Origin: Actinobacteria bacterium UBA4719
GTDB taxonomy: Bacteria; Actinomycetota; Actinomycetes; Actinomycetales; Dermatophilaceae
Length of the DNA: 47,782 bases
NCBI GenBank assembly: GCA_002404345.1
Contig: DHJN01000017.1
Location: 8,635-56,416 of the forward strand
Reading direction: 5' to 3'
The notes beneath the pieces are model-generated. The model had not been told where the DNA came from, did not search any database, and saw only the letters and a program-made list of their open reading frames with translations. Within the stretch, counting starts at the first letter, position 1; every line of letters starts with the position of its first letter. Positions 26,309-34,957 of the stretch are shown piece by piece. The translations under genes and the position numbers were made by a program.

Positions 26309-27067
26309 GTGAACTCCTTGGTCCCGCTGCTGCAGACATCTGGCCTGACCAAGGAGTTTCAGGGCTTCCGTGCGGTCAACGAGGTCGACCTCAGCATCAA
26401 CGAGGGCACCATCCACGCCCTCGTCGGCCCCAATGGCGCGGGCAAGACCACGCTGTTCAACCTGCTGACCGGCTTCCTGGCGCCGACCTCGGGCACCATC
26501 CGGTACCGCGGTAAGGACATCACCGGCAAGGCGCCCGAGCAGATCGCCCACCTCGGGATCGCCCGGTCCTTCCAGATCACCAGTCTCTTCGACCAGCTGA
26601 CCGGCCTCGAGCACCTCGAGCTGGCCCTGGCCAGCCCCACCGGTCTGGGCATGCGGTTCTGGCGCTCGGAGGGGCAGATGGGCCAGTTCCGGGCACGTTC
26701 CCTGGAGCTGATCGACCAGGTCGGTCTGGTCCACCTTGCCGACAAGCCCGCCGGCAGCCTGGCCTACGGGCAGAAACGCGCTCTCGAGCTGGCTCTGGCC
26801 CTGGCCCTCGAGCCCTCCCTGCTGTTGCTCGACGAGCCGACGGCGGGCATGGGCCTGGAGGACGTCAACCGCACGATCGCCCTGGTCAAACAAGTCGCCA
26901 AGGGCCGGACCGTCGTGTTCGTCGACCACAACATGCACGTCGTCGGGAGCCTCTCGGACCAGGTCACCGTGATGCAGCAGGGCCAGATCCTCGCCGAGGG
27001 CAGCTACGAGCAGGTGCGTCTGGACGAAAACGTCATCACCGCCTACCTGGGGCAGGCTCATGCTTGA
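26309..27067 (+). CDS. livG: Branched-chain amino acid-type ABC transporter ATPase LivG
   Basis: The 252-residue ATPase has Walker A GPNGAGKTT, the signature region LAYGQKRALELALALAL (shifted from the usual LSYGQQRRLEIARAL) and Walker B LLLLDEPTAGM followed by VVFVDHNMHVV. With LivF it powers uptake of a hydrophobic amino acid or similar substrate. GTG at 26309 is preferred over GTG at 26300 since TAGTGT ends seven bases upstream of it. It heads the order livG-livF-livK-livH-livM, with the ATPases first. livF starts inside its last codons. Confidence 0.92.
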   Translation: MNSLVPLLQTSGLTKEFQGFRAVNEVDLSINEGTIHALVGPNGAGKTTLFNLLTGFLAPTSGTIRYRGKDITGKAPEQIAHLGIARSFQITSLFDQLTGLEHLELALASPTGLGMRFWRSEGQMGQFRARSLELIDQVGLVHLADKPAGSLAYGQKRALELALALALEPSLLLLDEPTAGMGLEDVNRTIALVKQVAKGRTVVFVDHNMHVVGSLSDQVTVMQQGQILAEGSYEQVRLDENVITAYLGQAHA

Positions 27068-27767
27068 GAACCGCGTGCTTGAAATAGACGGACTGTCTGC
27101 GTGGTATGGCGAGGCGCGCGTTCTCACCGACGTCTCCCTGAGCGTGCATGAGGGTGAGGTCGTCACCCTCGTCGGCCGCAACGGCGCCGGCAAGACCACA
27201 CTGCTGCGCTCGGTCATGGGCCTGCATCGCCAGATCGAGGGCACGGTTCGTTTCGCCGGAACCGAGCTGGGCCGCCGGTCACCGGACGCCCGGGCCAGGG
27301 CCGGCCTGGGGTGGGTTCCTGACGACCGCGGAATCTACGCCAGCCTCACGGTCTCGGAGAACCTCCTGCTGCCTCCGGTCGTGCACCCGGACGGGTGGTC
27401 GCTCGAGCAGGTCTACCAGGCATTCCCGGTCCTGGCCGACCGCCGAAGCTCGATGGGCACCCAGCTCTCCGGAGGCGAGCAGCAGATGCTCGCGATCGCA
27501 CGCGTCCTGCGGATGGGCTCCCGGCTCCTGCTCCTGGACGAGCCGAGCGAGGGCCTTGCCCCGGTGATCGTGCAGCGGATCGGAGCGATCATCCGTGAGA
27601 TCAAGGCTGCCGGTGTCGCGGTCCTGCTCGTGGAGCAGAACGTCAAGTTCGCCGCGACGGTCGCGGACCGTCACTACCTGCTGGCCCAGGGACGTGTTGT
27701 GGAGTCCCTGGACAACGACAGCTTCCAGGCCCGCGAGAGCGAGCTGCTGACCTACCTGGGGATGTGA
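27060..27767 (+). CDS. livF: Branched-chain amino acid-type ABC transporter ATPase LivF
   Basis: The 235-residue ATPase is of the LivF group: Walker A GRNGAGKTT, LGWVPDDRGIYASLTVSENL, signature LSGGEQQMLAIAR and Walker B LLLLDEPSEGLAP followed by VLLVEQNVKFA. It overlaps livG by eight bases and is translationally coupled. It pairs with LivG beneath the LivH/LivM permease. Its end is followed by a 99-base gap and then the binding-protein gene. Confidence 0.94.
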   Translation: MLENRVLEIDGLSAWYGEARVLTDVSLSVHEGEVVTLVGRNGAGKTTLLRSVMGLHRQIEGTVRFAGTELGRRSPDARARAGLGWVPDDRGIYASLTVSENLLLPPVVHPDGWSLEQVYQAFPVLADRRSSMGTQLSGGEQQMLAIARVLRMGSRLLLLDEPSEGLAPVIVQRIGAIIREIKAAGVAVLLVEQNVKFAATVADRHYLLAQGRVVESLDNDSFQARESELLTYLGM

Positions 27768-27866
27768 CCCACCCCGACCACTGACAGCAGGACCCGGCTG
27801 GCGACGACTCGCCATACGGCAGTGACATGACAGACACGACACCACCGACACCCCCTGGAGGGGACT

Positions 27867-29105
27867 ATGCGAAGCAAGAAACCAGCCGCGGCAGTCGCGG
27901 CAGCAGTGTGTGGCAGCCTGGCCCTCGCAGCGTGCGGCGGCGGCGGCCCTAGCTCGGGCGGCGGAAAGCTGAGCAACGACAAGGTCGTGCTGGGCCTGCT
28001 GAACGACCAGTCCGGTGTGTACAAGGACCTGTCCGGCCCGAACGCCAAGATCGCGATTCAGATGGCGATCGATGACTACAAGGCCAAGTACGGAGCCAAG
28101 GCCGTCGCCAAGACCATCGAGATCGTCACCGCGGACCACCAGAACAAGCCCGACATCGCCAACACGAAGGCGCAGGAGATGTACGACCGGCAGAACGCCG
28201 ACGTCATCCTTGACGTCCCGACCTCGTCGGCTGCTCTGGCCGTCGCGAGTCAGGCGAAGGCCAAGAAGAAGCTCTTCATCGATGTGACCGCCGGCACGAC
28301 CAAGCTGACTGGAAGTGCCTGCAACAAGTACACCTACGCCTGGGCGTACGACACGGCGATGCTCGCCAAGGGCACCGGCACGACCGTGGTCAAGAAAGGC
28401 GGCAAGAGCTGGAGCATCGTCTACCCCGACTACGCGTTCGGCCAGGACATGCAGAAGTCCTTCACCAAGGCGGTGACCGACGCGGGCGGCACGGTGCAGC
28501 AGAACATCCCAACGCCGTTTCCCAATGACAACTTCGCGACGTTCATCACCAAGGCGGCGTCCACCAACCCGAAGGTCATCGGGATCATGGCCGCCGGTGG
28601 CGACCTGATCAACTTCGTCAAGCAGTACAACCAGGCGGGTATGCAGAGCAAGGCACAGCTGGCCGTCGGGCTGATGTTCATCACCGACATCCACTCCCTG
28701 GGGGTCGACCAGTTCGCCGGCACCAGCTTCACCGACCCGTGGTACTGGAACCTCGACGCCAAGAACAGGGCGTGGGCTGACAAGTTCCAGGCCAAGACCA
28801 ACACCCGTCCCTCGTTCGCCCATGCCGGCAACTACTCCGCGGCGATGAACTACCTCGAGGCCGTCCAGGCCGCCGGCACTGATGCATCCGAGGCCGTCAT
28901 CAAGGCCCTTGACGGCAAGAAGATCAACGACATCTTCCTGCGCAACGGCGAGGTCCGCTCCGACCACAGAGTCATCCACGACGTCTACCTGGCCAAGGTC
29001 AAGAGCAAGAACCAGGTCAAGGAGCCGTGGGACTACGAGCAGATCGTCGAGACCATTCCGGCCGCCGACGCCTTCGAGCCGGTCTCACCCGACTGCCACA
29101 TGTGA
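27867..29105 (+). CDS. livK: ABC transporter substrate-binding lipoprotein (LivK type)
   Basis: The 412-residue lipoprotein has a signal peptide ending in the lipobox LAAC with Cys23, a Gly/Ser linker, then a two-lobed periplasmic-binding fold of the Peripla_BP_6 family (VVLGLLNDQSGVYKDLSG, EIVTADHQNKPDIAN, SIVYPDYAFGQDM). The family binds branched-chain amino acids, urea, amides or aromatic compounds; the exact ligand cannot be told. TGGAGGGG about six bases before the ATG gives strong translation. The gene lies between the ATPase and permease genes, and a stem-loop follows it that may reduce read-through into livH, as expected for an abundant binding protein. Confidence 0.93.
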   Translation: MRSKKPAAAVAAAVCGSLALAACGGGGPSSGGGKLSNDKVVLGLLNDQSGVYKDLSGPNAKIAIQMAIDDYKAKYGAKAVAKTIEIVTADHQNKPDIANTKAQEMYDRQNADVILDVPTSSAALAVASQAKAKKKLFIDVTAGTTKLTGSACNKYTYAWAYDTAMLAKGTGTTVVKKGGKSWSIVYPDYAFGQDMQKSFTKAVTDAGGTVQQNIPTPFPNDNFATFITKAASTNPKVIGIMAAGGDLINFVKQYNQAGMQSKAQLAVGLMFITDIHSLGVDQFAGTSFTDPWYWNLDAKNRAWADKFQAKTNTRPSFAHAGNYSAAMNYLEAVQAAGTDASEAVIKALDGKKINDIFLRNGEVRSDHRVIHDVYLAKVKSKNQVKEPWDYEQIVETIPAADAFEPVSPDCHM

Positions 29106-29111
29106 TCCGGT

Positions 29112-29146
29112 CTCCGGGGTCCGCTTCTGGTGACCGGGCCCCGGAG
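29112..29146 (+). terminator. Stem-loop after livK (partial terminator)
   Basis: CTCCGGGG (29112-29119) pairs with CCCCGGAG (29139-29146), and the stem extends by about four weaker pairs inside. It lies between livK and livH in the same operon, so it may stabilise the livK message or cause partial termination. Confidence 0.55.
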
Positions 29147-29153
29147 CCCTTCT

Positions 29154-29189
29154 GTCAGATCGAACTCAGGCGTCAGATCGAACTCAGGC
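29154..29189. repeat. 18-bp tandem duplication before livH
   Basis: GTCAGATCGAACTCAGGC occurs twice in direct succession with no differences, in the livK-livH gap shortly upstream of the livH ribosome binding site. Confidence 0.95.
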
Positions 29190-29205
29190 CAGCTCGAGGA
29201 GCTTC

Positions 29206-30075
29206 ATGAGCGCATTCGTCCAGTACACCCTTCAAGGGCTCGCCGCCGGCGGCTTCTACGCCCTGGCAGCCCTCGGTCTCGCCGTCATCTTCGGCGTCCT
29301 CGGCGTCGTCAACTTCTCCCACGGCGCCTGCTACATGCTTGGCGCGGTGGCCGCGGCGGTCCTGCTGGACGTGGTGGGGATGCACTTCTGGGTTGCCCTC
29401 GTGGTCGTCCCGATCCTGCTGTTCGTCGTCGGAGTGCTCATGGAGCGACTGCTCGTGCGGTGGCTACTTCGTCTGGACCCGCTCTACAACTTCCTGCTCA
29501 CCTTCGGGCTCTCGTTGATCCTCGTCGACGTGGTCAAGCGTCGGTATGGCGTGTCGGGCCTTCCCTACGAACGGCCGGCGGGGCTGGATGGCCAGCTGCA
29601 CATCGGTGCCCTCGGCCTCTCGACGTACCAGGTGTTCGCCTGCCTCTTCTCGTTCCTCATCTGCGGCCTGGTCTGGCTCCTGCTCACCAGGACCCGGGTC
29701 GGCATGATCGTGCGCGCTTCGACCGAGGACGCCGAGCGCACCCGCGCACTGGGCATCAACGTCGGCCGTTGGGTCACCCCTGTCTTCGGCTTCGGCATCG
29801 CCCTCGCCGGCCTCGCGGGGGTCATGGCCGCACCATTCCGCGCGATCACCGCCGACATGGGCAGCAACTTCGTCATCATCCTCTTTGCCGTGGTCGTCAT
29901 CGGCGGCCTCGGCTCGATCCTGGGCGCGGTCGTCGCCGGCTTCCTGGTGGGACTCGTCGAGGCCTACGGCCAGGCGTATGCCCCGGCGTTCGCGCAGGTC
30001 GTCATCTTCGTGCTGATGGCCGGGGTCGTCCTCTTCCGGCCCGCTGGACTCTTCGGACGGGAGGAGACCGCATGA
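29206..30075 (+). CDS. livH: Branched-chain amino acid-type ABC transporter permease LivH
   Basis: The 289-residue protein has about eight membrane segments and the family motifs GLAAGGFYALAALGLAVIFG, VNFSHGACYMLG and the EAA-like loop near RALGINVGRWVTPVFGFGIA. AGGAG about six bases before the ATG fits a gene translated inside a polycistronic mRNA. livM starts in an ATGA overlap with its stop. Together with LivM it forms the membrane channel for the substrate delivered by LivK. Confidence 0.94.
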   Translation: MSAFVQYTLQGLAAGGFYALAALGLAVIFGVLGVVNFSHGACYMLGAVAAAVLLDVVGMHFWVALVVVPILLFVVGVLMERLLVRWLLRLDPLYNFLLTFGLSLILVDVVKRRYGVSGLPYERPAGLDGQLHIGALGLSTYQVFACLFSFLICGLVWLLLTRTRVGMIVRASTEDAERTRALGINVGRWVTPVFGFGIALAGLAGVMAAPFRAITADMGSNFVIILFAVVVIGGLGSILGAVVAGFLVGLVEAYGQAYAPAFAQVVIFVLMAGVVLFRPAGLFGREETA

Positions 30076-31133
30076 CCCATCCCTTGAAAGACACCTCGGA
30101 CACCTCGGAGGCATCGGACACCCCGGAGGCATCCGGGTCCGAGGCCGACATCGGTACCGCGCTGTTGCGCCCCGGTCGCCGCAACGCACTGCGGTGGATC
30201 ATGCTGGCGGTCGGCCTGGTCGCCGCCCTCGTACTGCCGGAGCTCGTCTACCCGCCAGTGGCGATGGACATCGCGGCCTGGGCCCTGTTCGCGATCTCGG
30301 TCGACCTCCTCCTGGGCTACACCGGTCTGCTGTCGTTCGGTCACGCCGCGTTCTGGGGGTCCTCGGCCTACGTCACAGGTCTCATCGCCATCCATTGGGG
30401 CTTGCCGTTCCCGGTCGCGATCCTCGGCGGCATGCTCTTCGCCATGGCGATCGCCGTTCCGATCGGCTATCTGTCCGTACGCCGGACGGGCATCTACTTC
30501 GCGATGGTGACCTTGGCGTTCGCCCAGATGATCTACTTCATCGCCAACCAGTTCAGCGGCCTGACCGGGGGCGAGAATGGCCTCCAGTCGATCCCGAAGA
30601 GCTTCTTCGGCGTGGAGTCCGTCGAGACCGACTCGTTCTACTTCTACTACGCCGCGATCGGCCTGATCCTCCTCGGCGTCTGGGCCGCCTGGCGGATCAT
30701 CCACTCCCCGTTCGGGCGCGTCCTCGTCGCCATCCGTGACAATCCTGCCCGCGCGCGGGCCCTGGGCTACGACGTCGATCGCTACAAGATCATCGTCTTC
30801 GTTCTGTCGGCGGGCCTGGCCGGGCTGGCCGGTGGCGTCTTCGCCATCAGCCACGGATTTGCCTCGCTGGAGGAGCTGAACTGGACCACGTCCGGCAAGG
30901 TCGTGCTCATCACCGTCCTCGGTGGGATCGGCACCCTCTGGGGCGGTCCGGTGGGCGCGGCGATCGTGGTCATGCTCGAGGACAGGCTGGCTTCGTCCGG
31001 ATTCGAGGGCACCGGCATCATCCTGGGCTCCATCTTCGTGGTGATCGTGCTGCTGTTTCGTCACGGGATATGGGGCACGGCCACAGACCTGCTGCAGCGA
31101 ACCATGGCCGGCCGACGCGACCAGGGGGACTGA
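30072..31133 (+). CDS. livM: Branched-chain amino acid-type ABC transporter permease LivM
   Basis: The 353-residue permease begins with about 35 hydrophilic residues containing a nearly repetitive DTSDTSEASDTPEAS stretch encoded by 9-base repeats, then nine or so membrane segments with LLLGYTGLLSFGHAAFWG, GIYFAMVTLAFAQMIYF and RDNPARARALGYDVDRYKI. The start overlaps the livH stop by four bases, which excludes longer upstream starts. The gene ends the operon, ten bases from the convergent PucR-type regulator. Confidence 0.94.
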   Translation: MTHPLKDTSDTSEASDTPEASGSEADIGTALLRPGRRNALRWIMLAVGLVAALVLPELVYPPVAMDIAAWALFAISVDLLLGYTGLLSFGHAAFWGSSAYVTGLIAIHWGLPFPVAILGGMLFAMAIAVPIGYLSVRRTGIYFAMVTLAFAQMIYFIANQFSGLTGGENGLQSIPKSFFGVESVETDSFYFYYAAIGLILLGVWAAWRIIHSPFGRVLVAIRDNPARARALGYDVDRYKIIVFVLSAGLAGLAGGVFAISHGFASLEELNWTTSGKVVLITVLGGIGTLWGGPVGAAIVVMLEDRLASSGFEGTGIILGSIFVVIVLLFRHGIWGTATDLLQRTMAGRRDQGD

Positions 31134-31142
31134 ACGGCCACA

Positions 31143-33110
31143 TCAGGGGGACGGGCGCGAGATGCGGTGCAGGCGCAGGGCGATCTGCACCTCCAGCGAA
31201 CGATCGTGCTGCTGCCAGCCGTCGTCGAGCAGCGTGGTGATGCGTTCCAGGCGCTGGGTGACGGTGTTGACGTGGATGTGAAGGGCCTCGCGGGTGCGGG
31301 CCAGGTTGCGGTCGTTGCTGAAGTAGGCCTCGAGGGTGCCGACCAGCTCGGTGCCGCGTTCTTCGTCGTAGTCCAGGACTGGTCCGATGGTGCGTTGCAC
31401 GAACGGTATGACGTCACGGCGGTCGCCGAGCAGCACGCCCAGGAAGCCGAGCTCGGTAGAGCTCGCACCCTCACCGGCTCTCCCGAGCGCCTCCAGCGTC
31501 TCGAGGCAGCGAACCGCCTCCCGGCGGGCTGCCGGCACCTGCTCGGGTCGGTCAATGGCGGCCGATGCACCCGCGGTCACCGGCGCGGACAGCGCCCCCG
31601 TGAGCTCCGTGCATACCCTGCGGGCCGCGTCGCTCGGGTCGTCCAGCGGGAGGAGGAGCACGACCGCGCCCTGCCGTTCCGTCGCCAGCCCGTGCAGCTG
31701 GCCGGCCAGGAACGACGCCGCAGCAACCAGACGAGACCGGTCACCGGAGGCGCTGCGTGCCACGACGACCGTATGACGTGCGTCGAGGTCCGCGCCTACG
31801 CGGCGGGCCCGCTCGCCCAGGTTCGCGACATCACGCAGGGGCTCGTCCAGCAGGTCGTCGAGGAGCTCGCCCTTGACCCGGCTCTCGGTCTCTGCGACCG
31901 TGCGGCGAAGGAGGAGCAGGAGGGCGGTGACGAGCGCCGCCCGCTCGAAAGTGCGCTGGTCGGACTCGTTGAGGTCAAGGTCGCGGTGCAGCAAAAGGGT
32001 CCCGAGAGCTTCGGGTCCGGCCGTCACGCAGACCGCCCACCAGTCGTCGCGCCGCACTGTTCGACCCGCCGTGCGCGCAGCGCCGGTCAGCACCGGGACG
32101 TCGATGCTCAGGTTGTCGACCGTCACCCTGTTCCCTGTCGTAGTGGCCGCTGTCGTTGGGGCCGCTGTCGTAGTGGCTTTTGTCGTAGTGGTTGCTGTCA
32201 CATTGTCTGGGGCTTCGACGGTCGTGGCGAGGATCCGGTCGTCGGTGTCGAGGATCCACAGGGCCCCTCCGAGCACCTCGGAGACCGAGGCGGCCACGTC
32301 GTCGACGTCGCCGCCTCGCAGCACCAGCTGGGTGAACCGGTCGTGCGCGTCGGATGCGCGTTCAATGCCCTGGCTGTACTCGCGTAACAGCCCGCTGGTG
32401 ATGTTCAGCTCCTGCAGCGCCGCGCTGGTCTCGCTGAGCAGTCGAGCGTTGTCGAGAGCGATCGCGGCGTGCGCGGCCAGGGAGACGAGGAGCGATACGT
32501 GATCGCGGTCGAAAGGGCGTTCGCTGCGGTTGGCGGCATAGAGCACGCCGATGACGTTGGCACCCAGGATGAGGGGCACGCCGACGATCGAGACCAGACC
32601 CTCCTCGGCGACCGCGTCGTTGATCGGGCCGGTGTGGTGGAACCGCTCGTCCTCGAAGTACCGGGAGCTGTTGTAGGGGGTTGCGGTCTGTGCGACCAGG
32701 CCGCCGAGGCCTTCACCCATCGGCAGGCGCAGACTGCGAAAGGCCGGTGAGTTGATGCCGTCGACCACCCGTATGTAGGTGTCACCCACGGTGTCGTCGT
32801 TGAGCGAGAGGTAGGTGACGTCGCTGCCGAGGAGCAGCCGGGCCCGGTGGACGATCGCCCGCAGCACGGCGTCGGCGTCACGCAAGGCGGCGAGGTCGTT
32901 GGCAGTCTCGTAGAGGGCACTGAGCTCGGCTTCGCGCCGGCGTCGCTGGTCGAGGATGGCGCGAACGTGCAGGGCGAGGGTGCGCGCCCGTTCGAGCTCG
33001 GCGATGACCTCGGGGTCGTCCCCGCGGGATCGTGCCGCGAGGATGGGAGCCTCGAACTCCGCGGGGGCGGCCTCCCGGATGAGCAGCTCGAGCATGGCGA
33101 GGGTAGACAT
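31143..33110 (-). CDS. GAF / PucR-type transcriptional regulator
   Basis: The 655-residue protein has an N-terminal helical part, a GAF domain (about 70-230, VTYLSLNDDTVGDTYIRVVD, VSIVGVPLILGANVIGVLYA), a CdaR/PucR-like middle region and the C-terminal PucR helix-turn-helix (FSNDRNLARTREALHIHVNTVTQRLERI). Such proteins sense a small molecule and control catabolic or uptake genes. Being convergent with the liv operon, it may regulate that transporter or the neighbouring hydroxybutyrate dehydrogenase. CAGAAT lies seven bases before the ATG at 33110. A Thr/Ala-rich linker at about residues 306-325 is encoded by a 15-bp repeat. Confidence 0.88.
   Translation of the reverse strand: MSTLAMLELLIREAAPAEFEAPILAARSRGDDPEVIAELERARTLALHVRAILDQRRRREAELSALYETANDLAALRDADAVLRAIVHRARLLLGSDVTYLSLNDDTVGDTYIRVVDGINSPAFRSLRLPMGEGLGGLVAQTATPYNSSRYFEDERFHHTGPINDAVAEEGLVSIVGVPLILGANVIGVLYAANRSERPFDRDHVSLLVSLAAHAAIALDNARLLSETSAALQELNITSGLLREYSQGIERASDAHDRFTQLVLRGGDVDDVAASVSEVLGGALWILDTDDRILATTVEAPDNVTATTTTKATTTAAPTTAATTTGNRVTVDNLSIDVPVLTGAARTAGRTVRRDDWWAVCVTAGPEALGTLLLHRDLDLNESDQRTFERAALVTALLLLLRRTVAETESRVKGELLDDLLDEPLRDVANLGERARRVGADLDARHTVVVARSASGDRSRLVAAASFLAGQLHGLATERQGAVVLLLPLDDPSDAARRVCTELTGALSAPVTAGASAAIDRPEQVPAARREAVRCLETLEALGRAGEGASSTELGFLGVLLGDRRDVIPFVQRTIGPVLDYDEERGTELVGTLEAYFSNDRNLARTREALHIHVNTVTQRLERITTLLDDGWQQHDRSLEVQIALRLHRISRPSP
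32135..32194. repeat. 15-bp minisatellite inside the PucR-type gene
   Basis: Four degenerate copies of CTGTCGTAGTGGCCG follow each other, with a partial fifth. Read on the minus strand they encode the Thr/Ala-rich linker between the GAF part and the later domains. The period keeps the frame. Confidence 0.85.
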
Positions 33111-33165
33111 GCGCCCGATTCTGCCTTGGTCGGGCGGAATCGGGCAGGGGGAGGCACCGCGGCTG

Positions 33166-33939
33166 TCAGTGTGCGGTCCAGCCGCCGTCGAGACAGAACG
33201 AGCTGCCGGTGACCGAGGCCGAGCTCGCGCCGCACAGGAAGAGTGCGAGGGAGGCGACCTCCTCTGGCTCGATGAGCCGCTTGACCGCCGCGGGCGCGAG
33301 CATGATCTTCTCCAGAACATCACTCTCGGAGATGCCGTGCGTGCGCGCCTGGTCAGCGATCTGGGCCTCGAGCAGTGCCGTGCGCACGTAGGCGGGGTTG
33401 ATGCAGTTCGACGTCACCCCGTGCGCTGCGCCCTCGAGGGCCGCGACTTTCGACAGGCCCTCCAGCCCGTGCTTGGCCGACACGTAGGCGCTCTTGTAGG
33501 CAGAGGCGCGTAGCCCGTGGACCGAGGAGACGTTGATGATCCGGCCCCACCCACGCTCGTACATATGGGGCAGCGCGCCCGCGATGATGCGGAACGGCGC
33601 CTCCAGCATGACCCGCAGGATGAACGAGAACTTCTCCGGTGGGAACGACTCCAGCGGGGCGACGTGCTGGACTCCCGCGTTGTTGACCACGATGTCGACG
33701 TCGAGGTCGAGGTCTGCGATGGCGTCGAGATCGGACAGATCGGCGATCACGGCGAGCGCCCCGATCTCGTCCGCGACGGCCTTGGCGGGATCGGCGTCTC
33801 GGTCGAGGACGGTCACCGCGGCCCCGGCTCCGGCAAACGCGACCGCGATCGCCCGGCCGATCCCGGAGGCCCCGCCGGTCACGAGTGCGCGTCGCCCTGC
33901 CAGCGGCCGCGGATCATTCTGGCGGGCTGCTGAGGTCAT
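33166..33939 (-). CDS. bdhA: 3-hydroxybutyrate dehydrogenase (SDR family)
   Basis: The 257-residue short-chain dehydrogenase has the NAD-binding motif VTGGASGIG, NNAG, and the catalytic set Ser in NVSSVHGL, Tyr and Lys in AYVSAKHG. The later DVLEKIMLAPAAVKRLIEPE stretch is typical of D-3-hydroxybutyrate dehydrogenases, which interconvert 3-hydroxybutyrate and acetoacetate with NAD. TAGCGT ends six bases before the ATG, suggesting leaderless expression. It lies 55 bases upstream of the PucR-type gene on the same strand and may be in its transcript. Other SDR substrates cannot be excluded. Confidence 0.85.
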   Translation of the reverse strand: MTSAARQNDPRPLAGRRALVTGGASGIGRAIAVAFAGAGAAVTVLDRDADPAKAVADEIGALAVIADLSDLDAIADLDLDVDIVVNNAGVQHVAPLESFPPEKFSFILRVMLEAPFRIIAGALPHMYERGWGRIINVSSVHGLRASAYKSAYVSAKHGLEGLSKVAALEGAAHGVTSNCINPAYVRTALLEAQIADQARTHGISESDVLEKIMLAPAAVKRLIEPEEVASLALFLCGASSASVTGSSFCLDGGWTAH

Positions 33940-34140
33940 GCCCCGACGCTAGCGGCGGCTCGGCGGGCCCGGCATGGGGCGGGTCCACACACTTGCGGTG
34001 TGACCTGTGGTGGTAGTCGCGGTCACGCCGTCACGCTGACAGACTGTGTCCAATTCCACAGCCGTCGGAGAGGCGTCAACAGTGACTCAGGCATCTCGAA
34101 ATCACGAGCAGCACGACACCGCAATCCGGACGTGTGACCT

Positions 34141-34911
34141 GTGACGCGCTTGGCCAGGATCGTGGCCGTGGCCAACCAGAAGGGAGGGGTCGCCAAGACG
34201 ACATCGGTTGCCTCGCTGGGGGCGGCGTTCGCCGAGCTTGGCAAGAGGGTGCTGCTCGTCGACCTCGATGCGCAGGCCTGCCTGACGTTCAGCCTCGGAG
34301 TGGACCCGGACGAGGTCGACCTGGGCATCAATGAGGTGTTGGTCGGGCGTGGTGTCTCGGCGCGGGACGCGATCGTGGCGTGCGCGGATGGCGTCGACCT
34401 GATCCCGAGCGCCATTGAGCTGGCGGGCGCCGAGGCGCAGCTGCTGCCGCGGCCCGGCCGTGAGTACATCCTGCGTTCGGTCCTGGAGCCGGTGCGGGTC
34501 GACTACGACGTGGTCCTGGTGGACTGCTCGCCGTCGCTGGGTGTGTTGACGCTCAATGCGCTGACCGCGTCGCAGGGTGTGATCATCCCGATGCCGTGCG
34601 AGATGCTCAGCCACCGCGGTGTGGGACAGCTCCTGGACACGGTCAACGACGTGAAAGCGATCCTCAACCCCGGGCTCGAGGTGTTCGGCATACTGCCCAC
34701 GCTCTTCGACGGCCGGAGCAAGCACGCGCGGGCCGTGTTGGCCGACGTGGGGGAGCGTTACGGACTTCCGGTGCTCAGCCCGCCGATCCCGAAGACGGTT
34801 CGGTTCGCCGAAGCTCCGGCAGTGGGCCGCTCGATCCTCGTGACGTCCCGGTCGTCCAAGGGTGCCCAGGCCTACCGCGACATCGCTGCCAGCCTGCTGC
34901 CTCACCTGTGA
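34141..34911 (+). CDS. Orphan ParA-family ATPase
   Basis: The 256-residue protein has the deviant Walker A KGGVAKTT (residues 14-21), LLVDLDAQACLTF and the switch region VLVDCSPSLGVLTLNAL. It is a ParA/Soj/MinD relative, but no parB or parS follows, so it is unlikely to be the chromosome-partitioning ParA near oriC. The position beside rhlE is the conserved actinobacterial location (Rv3213c type). It could place a protein complex on the nucleoid; this is inference. The start is GTG with no Shine-Dalgarno. The preceding 200-base gap holds no further gene that I can see. Confidence 0.88.
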   Translation: MTRLARIVAVANQKGGVAKTTSVASLGAAFAELGKRVLLVDLDAQACLTFSLGVDPDEVDLGINEVLVGRGVSARDAIVACADGVDLIPSAIELAGAEAQLLPRPGREYILRSVLEPVRVDYDVVLVDCSPSLGVLTLNALTASQGVIIPMPCEMLSHRGVGQLLDTVNDVKAILNPGLEVFGILPTLFDGRSKHARAVLADVGERYGLPVLSPPIPKTVRFAEAPAVGRSILVTSRSSKGAQAYRDIAASLLPHL

Positions 34912-34957
34912 CGGTCAGTGCCGACGCCTGACCTGTCAGCGCCCCACCTTTGACCCG

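Noticed and set aside
27279..28979. Long open frame of 566 codons antisense to livF and livK
   Set aside because: It is a codon-bias shadow of two clearly recognised transporter genes.
29130..30071. N-terminal extension of livM giving a 667-residue frame
   Set aside because: The extension overlaps all of livH in another frame and is Arg-rich noise; livM starts in the ATGA overlap at 30072.
34141..34911. Chromosome-partitioning parA and nearby replication origin
   Set aside because: No parB, parS, dnaA, rpmH or gidB is present; the neighbours match the orphan ParA locus.
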